From Flavobacterium sp. (GTDB lineage Bacteria; Bacteroidota; Bacteroidia; Flavobacteriales; Flavobacteriaceae), in assembly GCA_015665265.1 (NCBI GenBank), contig JADFAM010000021.1, forward strand, positions 1 to 32,856: 32,856 nt of DNA, written 5' to 3'. A program made the translations under genes and the position numbers. How positions within the stretch are numbered: position 1 is the first letter of the stretch; every line of letters begins with the position of its first letter. Below, piece after piece: positions 7,029 through 14,711 of this stretch. Under the pieces are notes generated by a model that saw only the letters and a list, made by a program, of their open reading frames with translations, did no database searches and was not told the DNA's origin.

Positions 7029-7030
7029 AG

Positions 7031-8668
7031 TTATTTAATTATTAGCTTTTTCATGACTATAGCATTATTCAGTTTGTTTTTTATATTTATGTAATATAAT
7101 CCTGATTTCAAGTTTTCTATTAATATTGAAACTATTGAATTGTCTACTGTAATTTCATTTTTGTTTATCAATTGACCTAAATTATTATAAATATTGATTT
7201 CATGAATTCCATTATCGATACCTCTAACCCTCAACAGATTGTTATTAGAAGTAGGATTTGGGTATAATACAATATTATCGTTTAAAACATCAATATCGTT
7301 TATACTTAAAGTCGAATGGGTTAAGGCGTTATATGCATTGATTCTACCATGACCATAGTATTGGTCCCATCCAATGGTATCATCAGAATCTCCAACTTGG
7401 TCTTCAGACGATTCTTCTAATATGGTTCTTATCTGGTCTACTGTCAAATTTGAATCAACAGATAATAATAATGACACCAAGCCAGCTACATGTGGTGCGG
7501 CTTGAGATGTACCTCCCCAATATGTATTAAAATTAGTGTTTGACGAATAGCTTAAACCATAAATGTAATTGCCAGGTGCTACAAAATCCAATTCTGGACC
7601 AAAATTACTTCCACTTGTACTGCTCCAAAAAAAAGGTGCACTCCTCGTATCATCTGAATCTGTAGAACCAACTGCAAAAGCATTGGTATATCTTGCAGGA
7701 TATTGAATTACAGAATTTTGATTCCCAGTAGAAACAACTATTACCACATTATTGTTATAAGCATAATTAATTGCATTTTCTAGTAGGGTTGATGAACCAT
7801 TTCCACCAGCGGAAAGGTTGATTACAGAAGCACCATTATCAACGGCATAATAGATGGCATCAGCCCACCAACTGTAAAAACCACTATTGTTATCATCTAA
7901 AATTTTGCACACCATTATTTTAGAATTCCAGTTTACACCAGCATATCCATTACTATTATTGCCACTCGCTACTGCAATACCAGCTACGTTAGTGCCATGA
8001 CCATGATCATCTGTAGGATTATTATCGTTATTTACAAAATCCCAACCTCCATTAATATCATCTATAAAACCATTGGAATCGGTATCGCTCCCATCTTGAA
8101 CTTCTGAAGGATTTGTCCAAATTCTACCTGCAAATTCAGGATGATCTAACTTTAATCCAGAATCTAAAATTGCGATAATTAAATTAGAATTACCTTGCGT
8201 TATGTCCCAAGCTAACTCACTATCTATGTCGGCGTCTACAGTTGAGTTGGACAAAGAAAAAGTACCATCATTGTAATGTGACCATTGTCTATTGAAGAAA
8301 GTATCGTTAGGGGTTGTTTGAGAATAACCATGACCATGACCAACAAAATTTGGTTCAACATATTCAAATAGGTCTGTTAATCTATATAGCTCAATCAATT
8401 CTTCAATCTGTTTATCTGAGTATAAATTAATGACATATGTATCTTCCATTTTTTTATTTCCAGTTAATATGATGGATTTTAATCCATTATTGGTATTTAG
8501 TATATCTATTTTGGAATTTTGGAATTTTTGCTGATTTTGAACAAAAATTCTATTCGGTTTATTTGTAGTTTTAAATTTAATTATCAAACTATTTTGTGTT
8601 TGACAGAATAAAAAGCTACTCATTAAAAGGCTGATTATGAATAAAGTAGTTTTTTTCATTTTTTTCAT
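7031..8668 (-). CDS. Secreted subtilisin-like (S8) protease with T9SS sorting domain
   Basis: This is a 545-residue extracellular serine protease. After a signal peptide (to about residue 23, FCQ) comes a propeptide-like region to about 130. The peptidase S8 domain follows, with Asp169 in IAILDSGLKLDHPEF, His224 in DHGHGTNVAG, oxyanion Asn316 in VVSTGNQN and Ser388 in GGTSQAAPHVAG. All catalytic residues are present, so it should be active. A T9SS type A domain (LYPNPTSNNN to KKLIIK) closes it, indicating export through the outer membrane. The start at 8668 could also be the ATG at 8659. It starts 9 bases from the preceding box and stops 2 bases before the next, so there is no room for a promoter inside the cassette. 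Confidence 0.95.
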   Translation of the reverse strand: MKKMKKTTLFIISLLMSSFLFCQTQNSLIIKFKTTNKPNRIFVQNQQKFQNSKIDILNTNNGLKSIILTGNKKMEDTYVINLYSDKQIEELIELYRLTDLFEYVEPNFVGHGHGYSQTTPNDTFFNRQWSHYNDGTFSLSNSTVDADIDSELAWDITQGNSNLIIAILDSGLKLDHPEFAGRIWTNPSEVQDGSDTDSNGFIDDINGGWDFVNNDNNPTDDHGHGTNVAGIAVASGNNSNGYAGVNWNSKIMVCKILDDNNSGFYSWWADAIYYAVDNGASVINLSAGGNGSSTLLENAINYAYNNNVVIVVSTGNQNSVIQYPARYTNAFAVGSTDSDDTRSAPFFWSSTSGSNFGPELDFVAPGNYIYGLSYSSNTNFNTYWGGTSQAAPHVAGLVSLLLSVDSNLTVDQIRTILEESSEDQVGDSDDTIGWDQYYGHGRINAYNALTHSTLSINDIDVLNDNIVLYPNPTSNNNLLRVRGIDNGIHEINIYNNLGQLINKNEITVDNSIVSILIENLKSGLYYINIKNKLNNAIVMKKLIIK

Positions 8669-8676
8669 TTTTAATT

Positions 8677-8813
8677 GGTTACAACGGTTTTGTGTATGTT
8701 TCAGTTGCGTGGTCTAAGCTCTAAAATAGCAAATAATTACTGAATGCAAAATCCGCTAGGGTTTTCCAAAGTAGTCTATAAGCTAGCAATTGAATATACA
8801 CGTTGTTGTAAGC
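8677..8813 (-). repeat. attC-like palindromic site, 137 bp (site 10)
   Basis: GGTTACAAC (8677-8685) faces GTTGTAAGC (8805-8813). The arms GTGTATGTTTCAGTTGCGTGG and the complement of GCTAGCAATTGAATATACAC pair, with extra bases on the left arm. The right box is 2 bases from the stop of the 350-residue secreted protein and is the exact 9-base complement of its first box. Confidence 0.7.
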
Positions 8814-8815
8814 AG

Positions 8816-9868
8816 TTATCTTTTAATTAACTTGTAGGTTGTCTGATTTATATTGTTTAGGATGGTCAAATAGTATATTCCTGATTTTGTTTCTGGTATT
8901 TTTATAGTTCCTGAACATTTTCCTTCAATAACATTTCGCCCTAAAGTGTCATAAATGATGAAGTATTCATCTCCAACAAGATTCTGAACAAAAATTTCAT
9001 CCGAAAACGGATTCGGGTAAATTTTATACCCTTTTTCGATAAGGTTCTCTTCAATACTCGTCAAAGTAGTGCAGGAACTAACATCAATTTCACTGTATAA
9101 ATTTGGGTCTTGGTTTGGGTCTTCGACCGTGTTAGCCATCATTGAAATTTTAACAATTTCATCACTTGTAGAAAAACAAAGTTGGTGAAAGTTGTCGTTG
9201 TCATTTATATCTGCTATCGAAATAGGTACATGCGGTATTAGAACTCCAGAACTTTCAGAATAGCCAACATAGTACTGAAATAAGTCAGATTCGGTATCAC
9301 CACTTATATACGGTGTAATGCCACCATTCCAAGCAACTTGAATCGTTTGTGTTCCTGAATTACATTCATTCAGATCGCCATCAATTCTTTGGGCAAAGAA
9401 TAAACTTGGTCCATCAGCAAGCGGAATAACATTCGTGGTAATGCTTCCGTTTAGGTTTATGATTTCTGAACAGGCAGACTCTCCTGAAAAAGTATCACTT
9501 GTAAATAAATCCCCTACAACTCTAACTTCAACAGGTGGATTAGTAATAGCAGTTCCAAATTCACCTATCAATAGCACTGTTCGATTTTCACCGTTTTCAT
9601 TTGCTGGTGCTAAAACAGCACACATCGGTATGTGTATATTTCCAAGGTTATCTACAACTTCAAAATCAGATTCTGACAAGGTGGATGCATCTAATGGGAA
9701 TTTAAAATTAACAGGCATACCATCTAGCAGACTTCCTGGTTGATTACATAATAAACCTGGTAGTCCATTATCAAGTCCAAAAAAAGCTGAGACAAGAGTA
9801 TCTTGTGATTTTACACTGGTAACAAAAGATAAAATTGTTATTGCTGAAAATAGGATTTTTCTCCTCAT
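8816..9868 (-). CDS. Secreted T9SS protein of unknown function
   Basis: This is a 350-residue protein with a signal peptide (MRRKILFSAITILSFVTSVKSQ) and a T9SS type A sorting domain from about residue 280 (IYPNPFSDEIFVQN to YKLIKR). I do not recognise the middle. It has the beta-strand-rich look of a surface protein and contains SLLDGMPVNFKFPLDASTLS and FEVVDNLGNIHIPMCAVLAP, reminiscent of Ig-like strands in bacterial adhesins, and six or so cysteines that could form disulfides. No enzyme motif is visible. The cassette starts GTTGTAAGC 55 bases before the ATG and its attC-like site begins 2 bases after the stop, an exact 9-base match between the two ends. Confidence 0.8.
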   Translation of the reverse strand: MRRKILFSAITILSFVTSVKSQDTLVSAFFGLDNGLPGLLCNQPGSLLDGMPVNFKFPLDASTLSESDFEVVDNLGNIHIPMCAVLAPANENGENRTVLLIGEFGTAITNPPVEVRVVGDLFTSDTFSGESACSEIINLNGSITTNVIPLADGPSLFFAQRIDGDLNECNSGTQTIQVAWNGGITPYISGDTESDLFQYYVGYSESSGVLIPHVPISIADINDNDNFHQLCFSTSDEIVKISMMANTVEDPNQDPNLYSEIDVSSCTTLTSIEENLIEKGYKIYPNPFSDEIFVQNLVGDEYFIIYDTLGRNVIEGKCSGTIKIPETKSGIYYLTILNNINQTTYKLIKR

Positions 9869-9922
9869 ATTTTATTAATTTATATTTCAGCTTAGACTCT
9901 ATTTATCTGGTTTGGTTTAATT

Positions 9923-10059
9923 GCTTACAACGGTCTCGTATAACCGTCAGTTACGGATAAATAGACGTTAATTTACGGTTTGGCACAGACGTTAGCAATT
10001 GCGCGTGAATTCGGATTTAGTTGAAGCCACCGTAATTGCGGTTATATATTGTTGTGCAA
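9923..10059 (-). repeat. attC-like palindromic site, 137 bp (site 11)
   Basis: GCTTACAAC (9923-9931) faces GTTGTGCAA (10051-10059). The arms pair well: CGTATAACCGTCAGTTACGG near the left and CCGTAATTGCGGTTATATA near the right. It is the clearest hairpin of the series and has the length of sites 1, 3, 9 and 10. Confidence 0.7.
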
Positions 10060-10163
10060 TATTTATAACTTTTTAATTTTCTTTATTTATATTCCAATAG
10101 GCAGTAAGTTCAATTTACCACGAAACCCCGAAATTATAGCATATACAATGTTATGGGCTAGTT
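10060..10163 (-). other. Gene-less stretch with a second attC-type box
   Basis: Between site 11 and the DUF805 stop lie about 100 bases without a frame. They end in GTTATGGGC (10150-10158), the exact 9-base complement of the box that opens the DUF805 cassette (10655-10663). It looks like a decayed site or mini-cassette fused to site 11. Confidence 0.5.
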
Positions 10164-10487
10164 TTACTCTGCCTTAGGGTCAGCACCGTATTCGTTTTCG
10201 CCTTTTGCCCCTTCGGTACAAGCTAAAATCAAATTGTAAATTGGAATAAGTATAAACCAACCACTTTTTCCAACATCATGCATTCTTCTCACTCCAACCG
10301 CTATTGAGGGAAGCAATATTGCTAGTGAGTATAATTGTGATAAATCTGGAACTCCAATAAGTCCACAAACAAATCCAAATACAAAAGCAAAAATTATATT
10401 GAATAAAGTAAACATCCAATATTCTTTTCTTCTTGCTCGCCCACTAAATGTAGCGTAATTCTTTAAAACTTTGAAATAATAATTCAT
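10164..10487 (-). CDS. DUF805 family inner-membrane protein
   Basis: This 107-residue protein carries the full DUF805 pattern: a short amphipathic start (MNYYFKVLKNYATFSGRARRKEYWMF with the conserved FxGRxxRxEYW), two membrane helices (FTLFNIIFAFVFGFVCGLIG and LAILLPSIAVGVRRMHDVG with the RRLHD-like RRMHDVGKSGWF motif), and a third hydrophobic stretch WFILIPIYNLILA. The function of DUF805 is unknown; members such as YhaH are small membrane proteins frequent in integron cassettes and mobile DNA. The cassette opens with GTTATGGGC at 10655-10663 (minus strand), 168 bases before the ATG, and closes with its exact complement 5 bases after the stop. Confidence 0.9.
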   Translation of the reverse strand: MNYYFKVLKNYATFSGRARRKEYWMFTLFNIIFAFVFGFVCGLIGVPDLSQLYSLAILLPSIAVGVRRMHDVGKSGWFILIPIYNLILACTEGAKGENEYGADPKAE

Positions 10488-10654
10488 ACTGTTTTATTTT
10501 AACATTATTAATTTCCTACTCATTTGGCTTTTCAGAATACGCCCCGTTTTTTTGAGTGGGTTCTGGTCTCCACATTATTTTAATTTTTAGTCAAAATTGT
10601 ATTTTTAATTCCTTTTAATTCTTATTTCTGTCCATTATATCGCTCCTTTTACTT

Positions 10655-10740
10655 GCCCATAACGGTTTTGTGTATGGCTCGTTGCTGATTATTTTTTCTG
10701 TGAATTTTTTCTTCAAGAAATATGGTAGGATGTTGTAGGG
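10655..10740 (-). repeat. Boundary attC-like site, 86 bp (site 13)
   Basis: GCCCATAAC (10655-10663) followed by GGTTTTGTGTATGGC matches the left box and arm of the other sites; the right box is GTTGTAGGG (10732-10740). Inner pairing is weak. Nothing like these boxes is seen further right, so it is the last site of the array. Confidence 0.5.
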
Positions 10741-10770
10741 GTTTCATAGCACCCTCAAAGTAAATAAAAA

Positions 10771-10812
10771 AGTTGATTAAAACAAAAAAACCACCGATTT
10801 CGGTGGTTTTTT
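10771..10812. terminator. Bidirectional terminator, left copy of a direct repeat
   Basis: The stem CCACCGA/TCGGTGG (10791-10797 with 10800-10806) is flanked by A7 on the left and T6 on the right, so it works on both strands. It lies 43 bases after the CotH stop. The whole block, with the 19-base leader starting AGTTGATT, repeats at 12994-13034. Confidence 0.85.
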
Positions 10813-10855
10813 AGTGCATGAGTTTTTTAAGAATAAACCAATTTTTTTCTTTGTA

Positions 10856-12940
10856 CTATTGGCGTTTAATAATCTTATTTTGCAAAATTAGTTCACCTTT
10901 GTTTTTTATATGGTAATAGTAGACTCCGTTACTGAGATAACTTAAATTAATTTCTAAATTATTAGAGTCTAATTCAAAATACCCTACAGACTGCCCTAAA
11001 GAATTGTAAATAATAAATTCTAAAGATTCAGTTTTTGACGGATCTAATGTAATAGTTATATTCCCTTTAGAAGGATTTGGATACACTGTAATATGTTGTT
11101 GTAAATGTGCAATATCTTTTGTTGAGAGCGTTTCTGAACTTGCAATCCAGTTACTCGCCAAACTATTGTCCGAATTTAAATCAACTAATTGCAAATACGG
11201 CCCATCTCCATCTGCACTTTCGGGCCAAGGATCACTGTCTGTATACCAAACTTCATCTATAGTATTTCCGTACGCATCCGATAAAATAATTTTATATGAG
11301 CTATTGCTTAAATCTCTTGTAAATTCACCAAAAGGGGCAAAACCATAGAAATCTTCAAATGCAGCAGTATCACCACTTAGATAAATCTTTTCATTTGCTG
11401 CCACAGTAGCATTAGATAGAAATTGATATGAAACGCCTAATTCTCTAATGTAATATCCTGTTAAATCGATAGTTTGATTGCTGTTGTTGGTTAGTTCAAT
11501 AAACTCTAATTCTTTACTAGAATAGCCTCCTTCCTCCAGGGGCTTATAGTGTATTTTACTAATCACTAAATCAGGAACAGAGACATCAGAACATTCATTT
11601 GGAGAACCTATATTAGAGTTCATCCAATTAATACGGTTTAAAATCCAATCTTTCATGGCAATGATGTTCTCTTCTTGATCTGCTACCGTTGGCCAACCCT
11701 CTTGTGGAGGCCATCGTTGTAGCTCTCTAGCCTGAGATTCATTCAAAACCTCTGCAAATTCATCGATAAGAGTACTAATTGTAGTGTAGTTTAAGGCTTC
11801 ATTTTCGGCAGTTAATTCAAACCAACGTTTAGATAAGTAACATTTAAAAGTATTTTCTTGAAATAAGTCTTTCCAAAATTTAGCACCCATATTTTCATAT
11901 TCAAATTGCCATACATCATAAAAACTTCTATCTAACCCAAAAACAAATAAATCATTTCCATACGATAAATTATAATCCCATACAGGACCAGCTCTTAGTT
12001 TACCACCTCTGTCTTTGTGAAAGAAGGTGCTAAATTGGTATGAGTCTGGATTTGAAGCAATCTCTGCCACAATGATATAATCTACAAAACTAGGAAGATC
12101 TATAATTGATGGGTAGCCATTAATTATTGAGGCATTTGCCAAGTTTGTTTGGGTTTCTAAGTCCCTAAAAACAGTTTCTATATAAGCTGCTTGTTCGGTA
12201 GTAATATCCTCTGTTTTTGGGTAATGATGCAAGAAGTCTGTTTCCCATCCTCCATAATTAGGCATGGTCCATGCCACTTCATCTCCTCCAGTAGTTTTAT
12301 CTGCTTTAACGATGTATCCACCCGTTACCTCTGGTAAATCAGTATCTTCATCATCAATTTTTTTCAGATTAACCCTATCAGAATCTCTTTTAATTTTTTC
12401 GGTTAAAATATAAACTCCCTTATAGTCATCGTTCACAATTACTTCAATGTATTTTACCCTTGGCGCATAATTACCCATATTAGCTGCTAAAGTATATGAT
12501 AGATAATCACGAACCATAGATGGATCATAAGCTAAGGAATTTAAAACCCAATCATTCTCGGAAGGCATTCCCAACAAACTAACATTATTATTAGAATCGT
12601 CGTCTTCTAAAAGAGTGGAAAATCCATATGGTTTTTTATCCAATATTTGTGAGCTACTTCCTCTTAATTCTATTCCTATTCTACCATTGTAGTTTAAATA
12701 AGAATCATTGGTAATATCTGTTAAATAATTCCTAGTTCCGTCTGGTCTAAAAATAAGTTGCATGGTAGCTAGAATTTTTGGTTCATCCGGTATTTCAATG
12801 GGAGCATTGGTGTTAGGATCAATATCTGTAGTAATAACCATAATGGGCAAATTACTGTCGGTTAGAATTGTTTGTTGAGCAAATACAACCTGGTAAAAAA
12901 GGACTAAAAAAAATGATAAGACAATTGTTTTTTTATTCAT
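10856..12940 (-). CDS. CotH-kinase family secreted protein with lamin-tail and T9SS domains
   Basis: This protein has about 694 residues. The start is taken at the ATG at 12940, which gives the signal peptide MNKKTIVLSFFLVLFYQVVF; an upstream ATG (12958) adds six residues. A CotH domain occupies about residues 75-440, with KPYGFS, the RDYLSYTLAANMG stretch, GVYILTEKIKRDSDRVNL and the kinase-like motif AGPVWDYNLSYGND. A lamin-tail/LTD domain follows (LVISKIHYKP to about 595), then a T9SS type A domain (VYPNPSKGNIT to KIIKRQ). CotH proteins are atypical protein kinases first known from spore coats; in Bacteroidetes they are surface proteins. Terminators lie on both sides, so it is a single-gene unit. 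Confidence 0.85.
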   Translation of the reverse strand: MNKKTIVLSFFLVLFYQVVFAQQTILTDSNLPIMVITTDIDPNTNAPIEIPDEPKILATMQLIFRPDGTRNYLTDITNDSYLNYNGRIGIELRGSSSQILDKKPYGFSTLLEDDDSNNNVSLLGMPSENDWVLNSLAYDPSMVRDYLSYTLAANMGNYAPRVKYIEVIVNDDYKGVYILTEKIKRDSDRVNLKKIDDEDTDLPEVTGGYIVKADKTTGGDEVAWTMPNYGGWETDFLHHYPKTEDITTEQAAYIETVFRDLETQTNLANASIINGYPSIIDLPSFVDYIIVAEIASNPDSYQFSTFFHKDRGGKLRAGPVWDYNLSYGNDLFVFGLDRSFYDVWQFEYENMGAKFWKDLFQENTFKCYLSKRWFELTAENEALNYTTISTLIDEFAEVLNESQARELQRWPPQEGWPTVADQEENIIAMKDWILNRINWMNSNIGSPNECSDVSVPDLVISKIHYKPLEEGGYSSKELEFIELTNNSNQTIDLTGYYIRELGVSYQFLSNATVAANEKIYLSGDTAAFEDFYGFAPFGEFTRDLSNSSYKIILSDAYGNTIDEVWYTDSDPWPESADGDGPYLQLVDLNSDNSLASNWIASSETLSTKDIAHLQQHITVYPNPSKGNITITLDPSKTESLEFIIYNSLGQSVGYFELDSNNLEINLSYLSNGVYYYHIKNKGELILQNKIIKRQ

Positions 12941-12993
12941 AAAGAAAAAATACAGCAATGTTTTATAGAAGGAGGGTTCAAATTAAAAAGAAT

Positions 12994-13034
12994 AGTTGAT
13001 TAAAACAAAAAATCACCGAAATCGGTGGTTTTTT
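12994..13034. terminator. Bidirectional terminator, right copy of a direct repeat
   Basis: The stem TCACCGA/TCGGTGG (13013-13019 with 13022-13028, one G-T pair) is flanked by an A tract and T6. It is 19 bases after the aldehyde dehydrogenase stop and ends transcription from that gene. It is nearly the same sequence as 10771-10812. Confidence 0.85.
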
Positions 13035-13052
13035 ATATGAATGTGAATACAA

Positions 13053-14594
13053 TTATAGATCAAATTTTATGCCTTGTGCTAATGGCAATTCATCAGAATA
13101 ATTTATGGTGTTTGTTTGTCTACGCATATATACTTTCCAAGCGTCAGATCCAGACTCGCGTCCGCCACCCGTTTCTTTTTCTCCACCAAATGCACCTCCA
13201 ATTTCTGCTCCTGAAGTTCCAATATTTACATTGGCAATTCCACAATCAGAACCTGCATAAGACAAGAACTTCTCAGCTTCTTTCAATTCATTGGTCATAA
13301 TCGCAGAAGACAAACCTTGCGCTACTCCGTTTTGTTTATCTATGGCATTTTCTACACCATCAGAATATTTCATTAAATATAAAATAGGCGCAAAGGTTTC
13401 GTGCTGTACAATTTCAAAATGATTTTCAGCTTCAATAATGGCAGGTTTTACGTAGCAACCACTTTCATACCCTTCACCTTCCAACACACCACCATCTACC
13501 AATACATTTCCGCCTTCAGCTTTTGCTTTTTCAATAGCAGCTAAATACGTATTCACAGCATCATGATCAATTAAAGGACCAATATGATTTCGTTCATCTA
13601 ATGGATTTCCAATAGTTAATTGCTTGTAGGCTCCTACAATGGCATCTTTTACTTTATCATATACAGATTCATGAATAATGAGTCTTCGCGTAGAGGTACA
13701 ACGTTGTCCGCAGGTTCCAACAGCTCCAAATACAGCCCCTGGCACTACTACTTTTAAGTCTGCCGTTGGTGTAATAATAATGGCATTGTTACCGCCCAAT
13801 TCTAATAAAGATTTTCCAAAACGTTGGGCAACAGTAGCACCAACAATTCTTCCCATTCGTGTAGATCCAGTAGCAGATACTAGAGGAATTCTTGTATCTG
13901 TAGTCATCATTTCACCCACGGTATAATCTCCAGAAACAATAGAAGAAATACCCTCTGGTAAGTTGTGTTCTTTTAAAACATCTGCAATAATATTCTGGCA
14001 GGCTACGGCACATAAAGGCGCTTTTTCAGAACCTTTCCACACACATACATCACCACAAACCCAAGCCAAAGCCGTATTCCAGGCCCAAACCGCTACCGGA
14101 AAGTTAAAGGCAGAAATAATACCTACCACACCAATAGGGTGCCATTGCTCTCTCATCACATGCCCAGGACGTTCAGATGGTATAGTTTGCCCATTTAGTT
14201 GTCTAGACAATCCAACAGCAAAATCACAGATATCAATCATTTCTTGTACTTCTCCATACCCTTCTTGTAAAGACTTCCCCATTTCATAAGAAACTAATTT
14301 ACCAAGAGGTTCTTTTAACTCTCGTAGTTTATTACCAAACTGACGTACAATTTCTCCTCTTTGTGGCGCTGGCATATCTCTAAAAGTCTTAAACGCAGCA
14401 GTAGCAGTACTCATTACTTGTTCGTAATCTTCTTTGGTGCTAGCCTTTACCTTACCAATTAATTTTCCGTCTACAGGAGAATAACTGGCAATAAGTTCTC
14501 CATTAGAAAAATTGTGACTACCAGTAGAAGTTCCATGGTTAACATCTTGCAGTCCTAACTCTTTTAGGGCATGTTGAATTCCAAAATCTGACAT
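13053..14594 (-). CDS. ALDH7-type aldehyde dehydrogenase (aminoadipate-semialdehyde type)
   Basis: This is a 513-residue NAD-dependent dehydrogenase. The frame extends upstream to 14666, but MSDFGIQHALKELGL is the natural start and a -7 promoter lies within the extension. Family signs are FNFPVAVWAWN with the VWKGSEKAPL cofactor region, ELGGNNAIII with the general-base glutamate, GTCGQRCTSTRR with the catalytic cysteine, and an end almost as in antiquitin (SGAEIGGAFGGEKETGGGRE and SGSDAWKVYMRRQTNTINYS). ALDH7 enzymes oxidise alpha-aminoadipic semialdehyde (piperideine-6-carboxylate) in lysine breakdown, so this reaction is likely. The gene is divergent from a LuxE-like gene and ends in its own terminator. 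Confidence 0.9.
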   Translation of the reverse strand: MSDFGIQHALKELGLQDVNHGTSTGSHNFSNGELIASYSPVDGKLIGKVKASTKEDYEQVMSTATAAFKTFRDMPAPQRGEIVRQFGNKLRELKEPLGKLVSYEMGKSLQEGYGEVQEMIDICDFAVGLSRQLNGQTIPSERPGHVMREQWHPIGVVGIISAFNFPVAVWAWNTALAWVCGDVCVWKGSEKAPLCAVACQNIIADVLKEHNLPEGISSIVSGDYTVGEMMTTDTRIPLVSATGSTRMGRIVGATVAQRFGKSLLELGGNNAIIITPTADLKVVVPGAVFGAVGTCGQRCTSTRRLIIHESVYDKVKDAIVGAYKQLTIGNPLDERNHIGPLIDHDAVNTYLAAIEKAKAEGGNVLVDGGVLEGEGYESGCYVKPAIIEAENHFEIVQHETFAPILYLMKYSDGVENAIDKQNGVAQGLSSAIMTNELKEAEKFLSYAGSDCGIANVNIGTSGAEIGGAFGGEKETGGGRESGSDAWKVYMRRQTNTINYSDELPLAQGIKFDL

Positions 14595-14620
14595 TATTTT
14601 TTTATTTTGATTTGTGCCCA

Positions 14621-14628
14621 CAAAAATA
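14621..14628 (-). promoter_or_regulatory. -7 element TATTTTTG of the aldehyde dehydrogenase gene
   Basis: CAAAAATA on the plus strand reads TATTTTTG on the minus strand, 26 bases before the chosen ATG. No well-spaced TTG is seen upstream, so only the -7 part is supported. Confidence 0.45.
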
Positions 14629-14697
14629 CAATAAAGTTTTGCAAAATAATAGGCTGTATTTATCAATTATAATCAAAGTTTTTTAACTAAATCCTAC

Positions 14698-14705
14698 TAT
14701 TTTTG
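14698..14705 (+). promoter_or_regulatory. -7 element TATTTTTG of the LuxE-like gene
   Basis: TATTTTTG ends 6 bases before the ATG at 14712, suggesting a very short or absent leader. The -33 part is unclear. Confidence 0.45.
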
Positions 14706-14711
14706 TGATAT

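Larger units (their letters stand above)
1..10740 (-). mobile_element. Integron-like gene cassette array without integrase (CALIN-like)
   Basis: Ten minus-strand units and one reversed unit are separated by imperfect palindromes with ACAAC/CTAAC-type left boxes and GTTGT/GTTAG-type right boxes. Genes almost fill their units: stop codons lie 2 to 15 bases from the following box, and several start codons lie 9 to 35 bases from the preceding one. Contents are functionally unrelated and typical of cassettes (GNAT, SRPBCC, DUF805). Five palindromes are 136-138 bp long. No tyrosine recombinase is encoded in the window, and the array runs off the left edge. That it is an integron array is inferred from structure. 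An unrelated palindromic repeat family is the main alternative. Confidence 0.65.
10488..10855. other. Gene-free junction: last attC-like site and terminator
   Basis: These 368 bases hold the leader of the DUF805 cassette (10488-10654), the last attC-like site (10655-10740), and the terminator copy with its upstream repeat (10771-10812). No further reading frame or -7 element is visible. It marks the passage from the cassette array to the stable chromosome. Confidence 0.6.

Noticed and set aside
1228..10740. CRISPR array or IS-derived MITE family
   Set aside because: The repeats are about 137 bp, differ between copies, enclose whole genes, and show unit-specific box matches. No transposase, target duplication or short identical repeats with spacers are present.
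13678..14289. Plus-strand open frames opposite the aldehyde dehydrogenase gene
   Set aside because: They are antisense to a clearly conserved protein and have no family resemblance. The same holds for the other overlapping opposite-strand frames.
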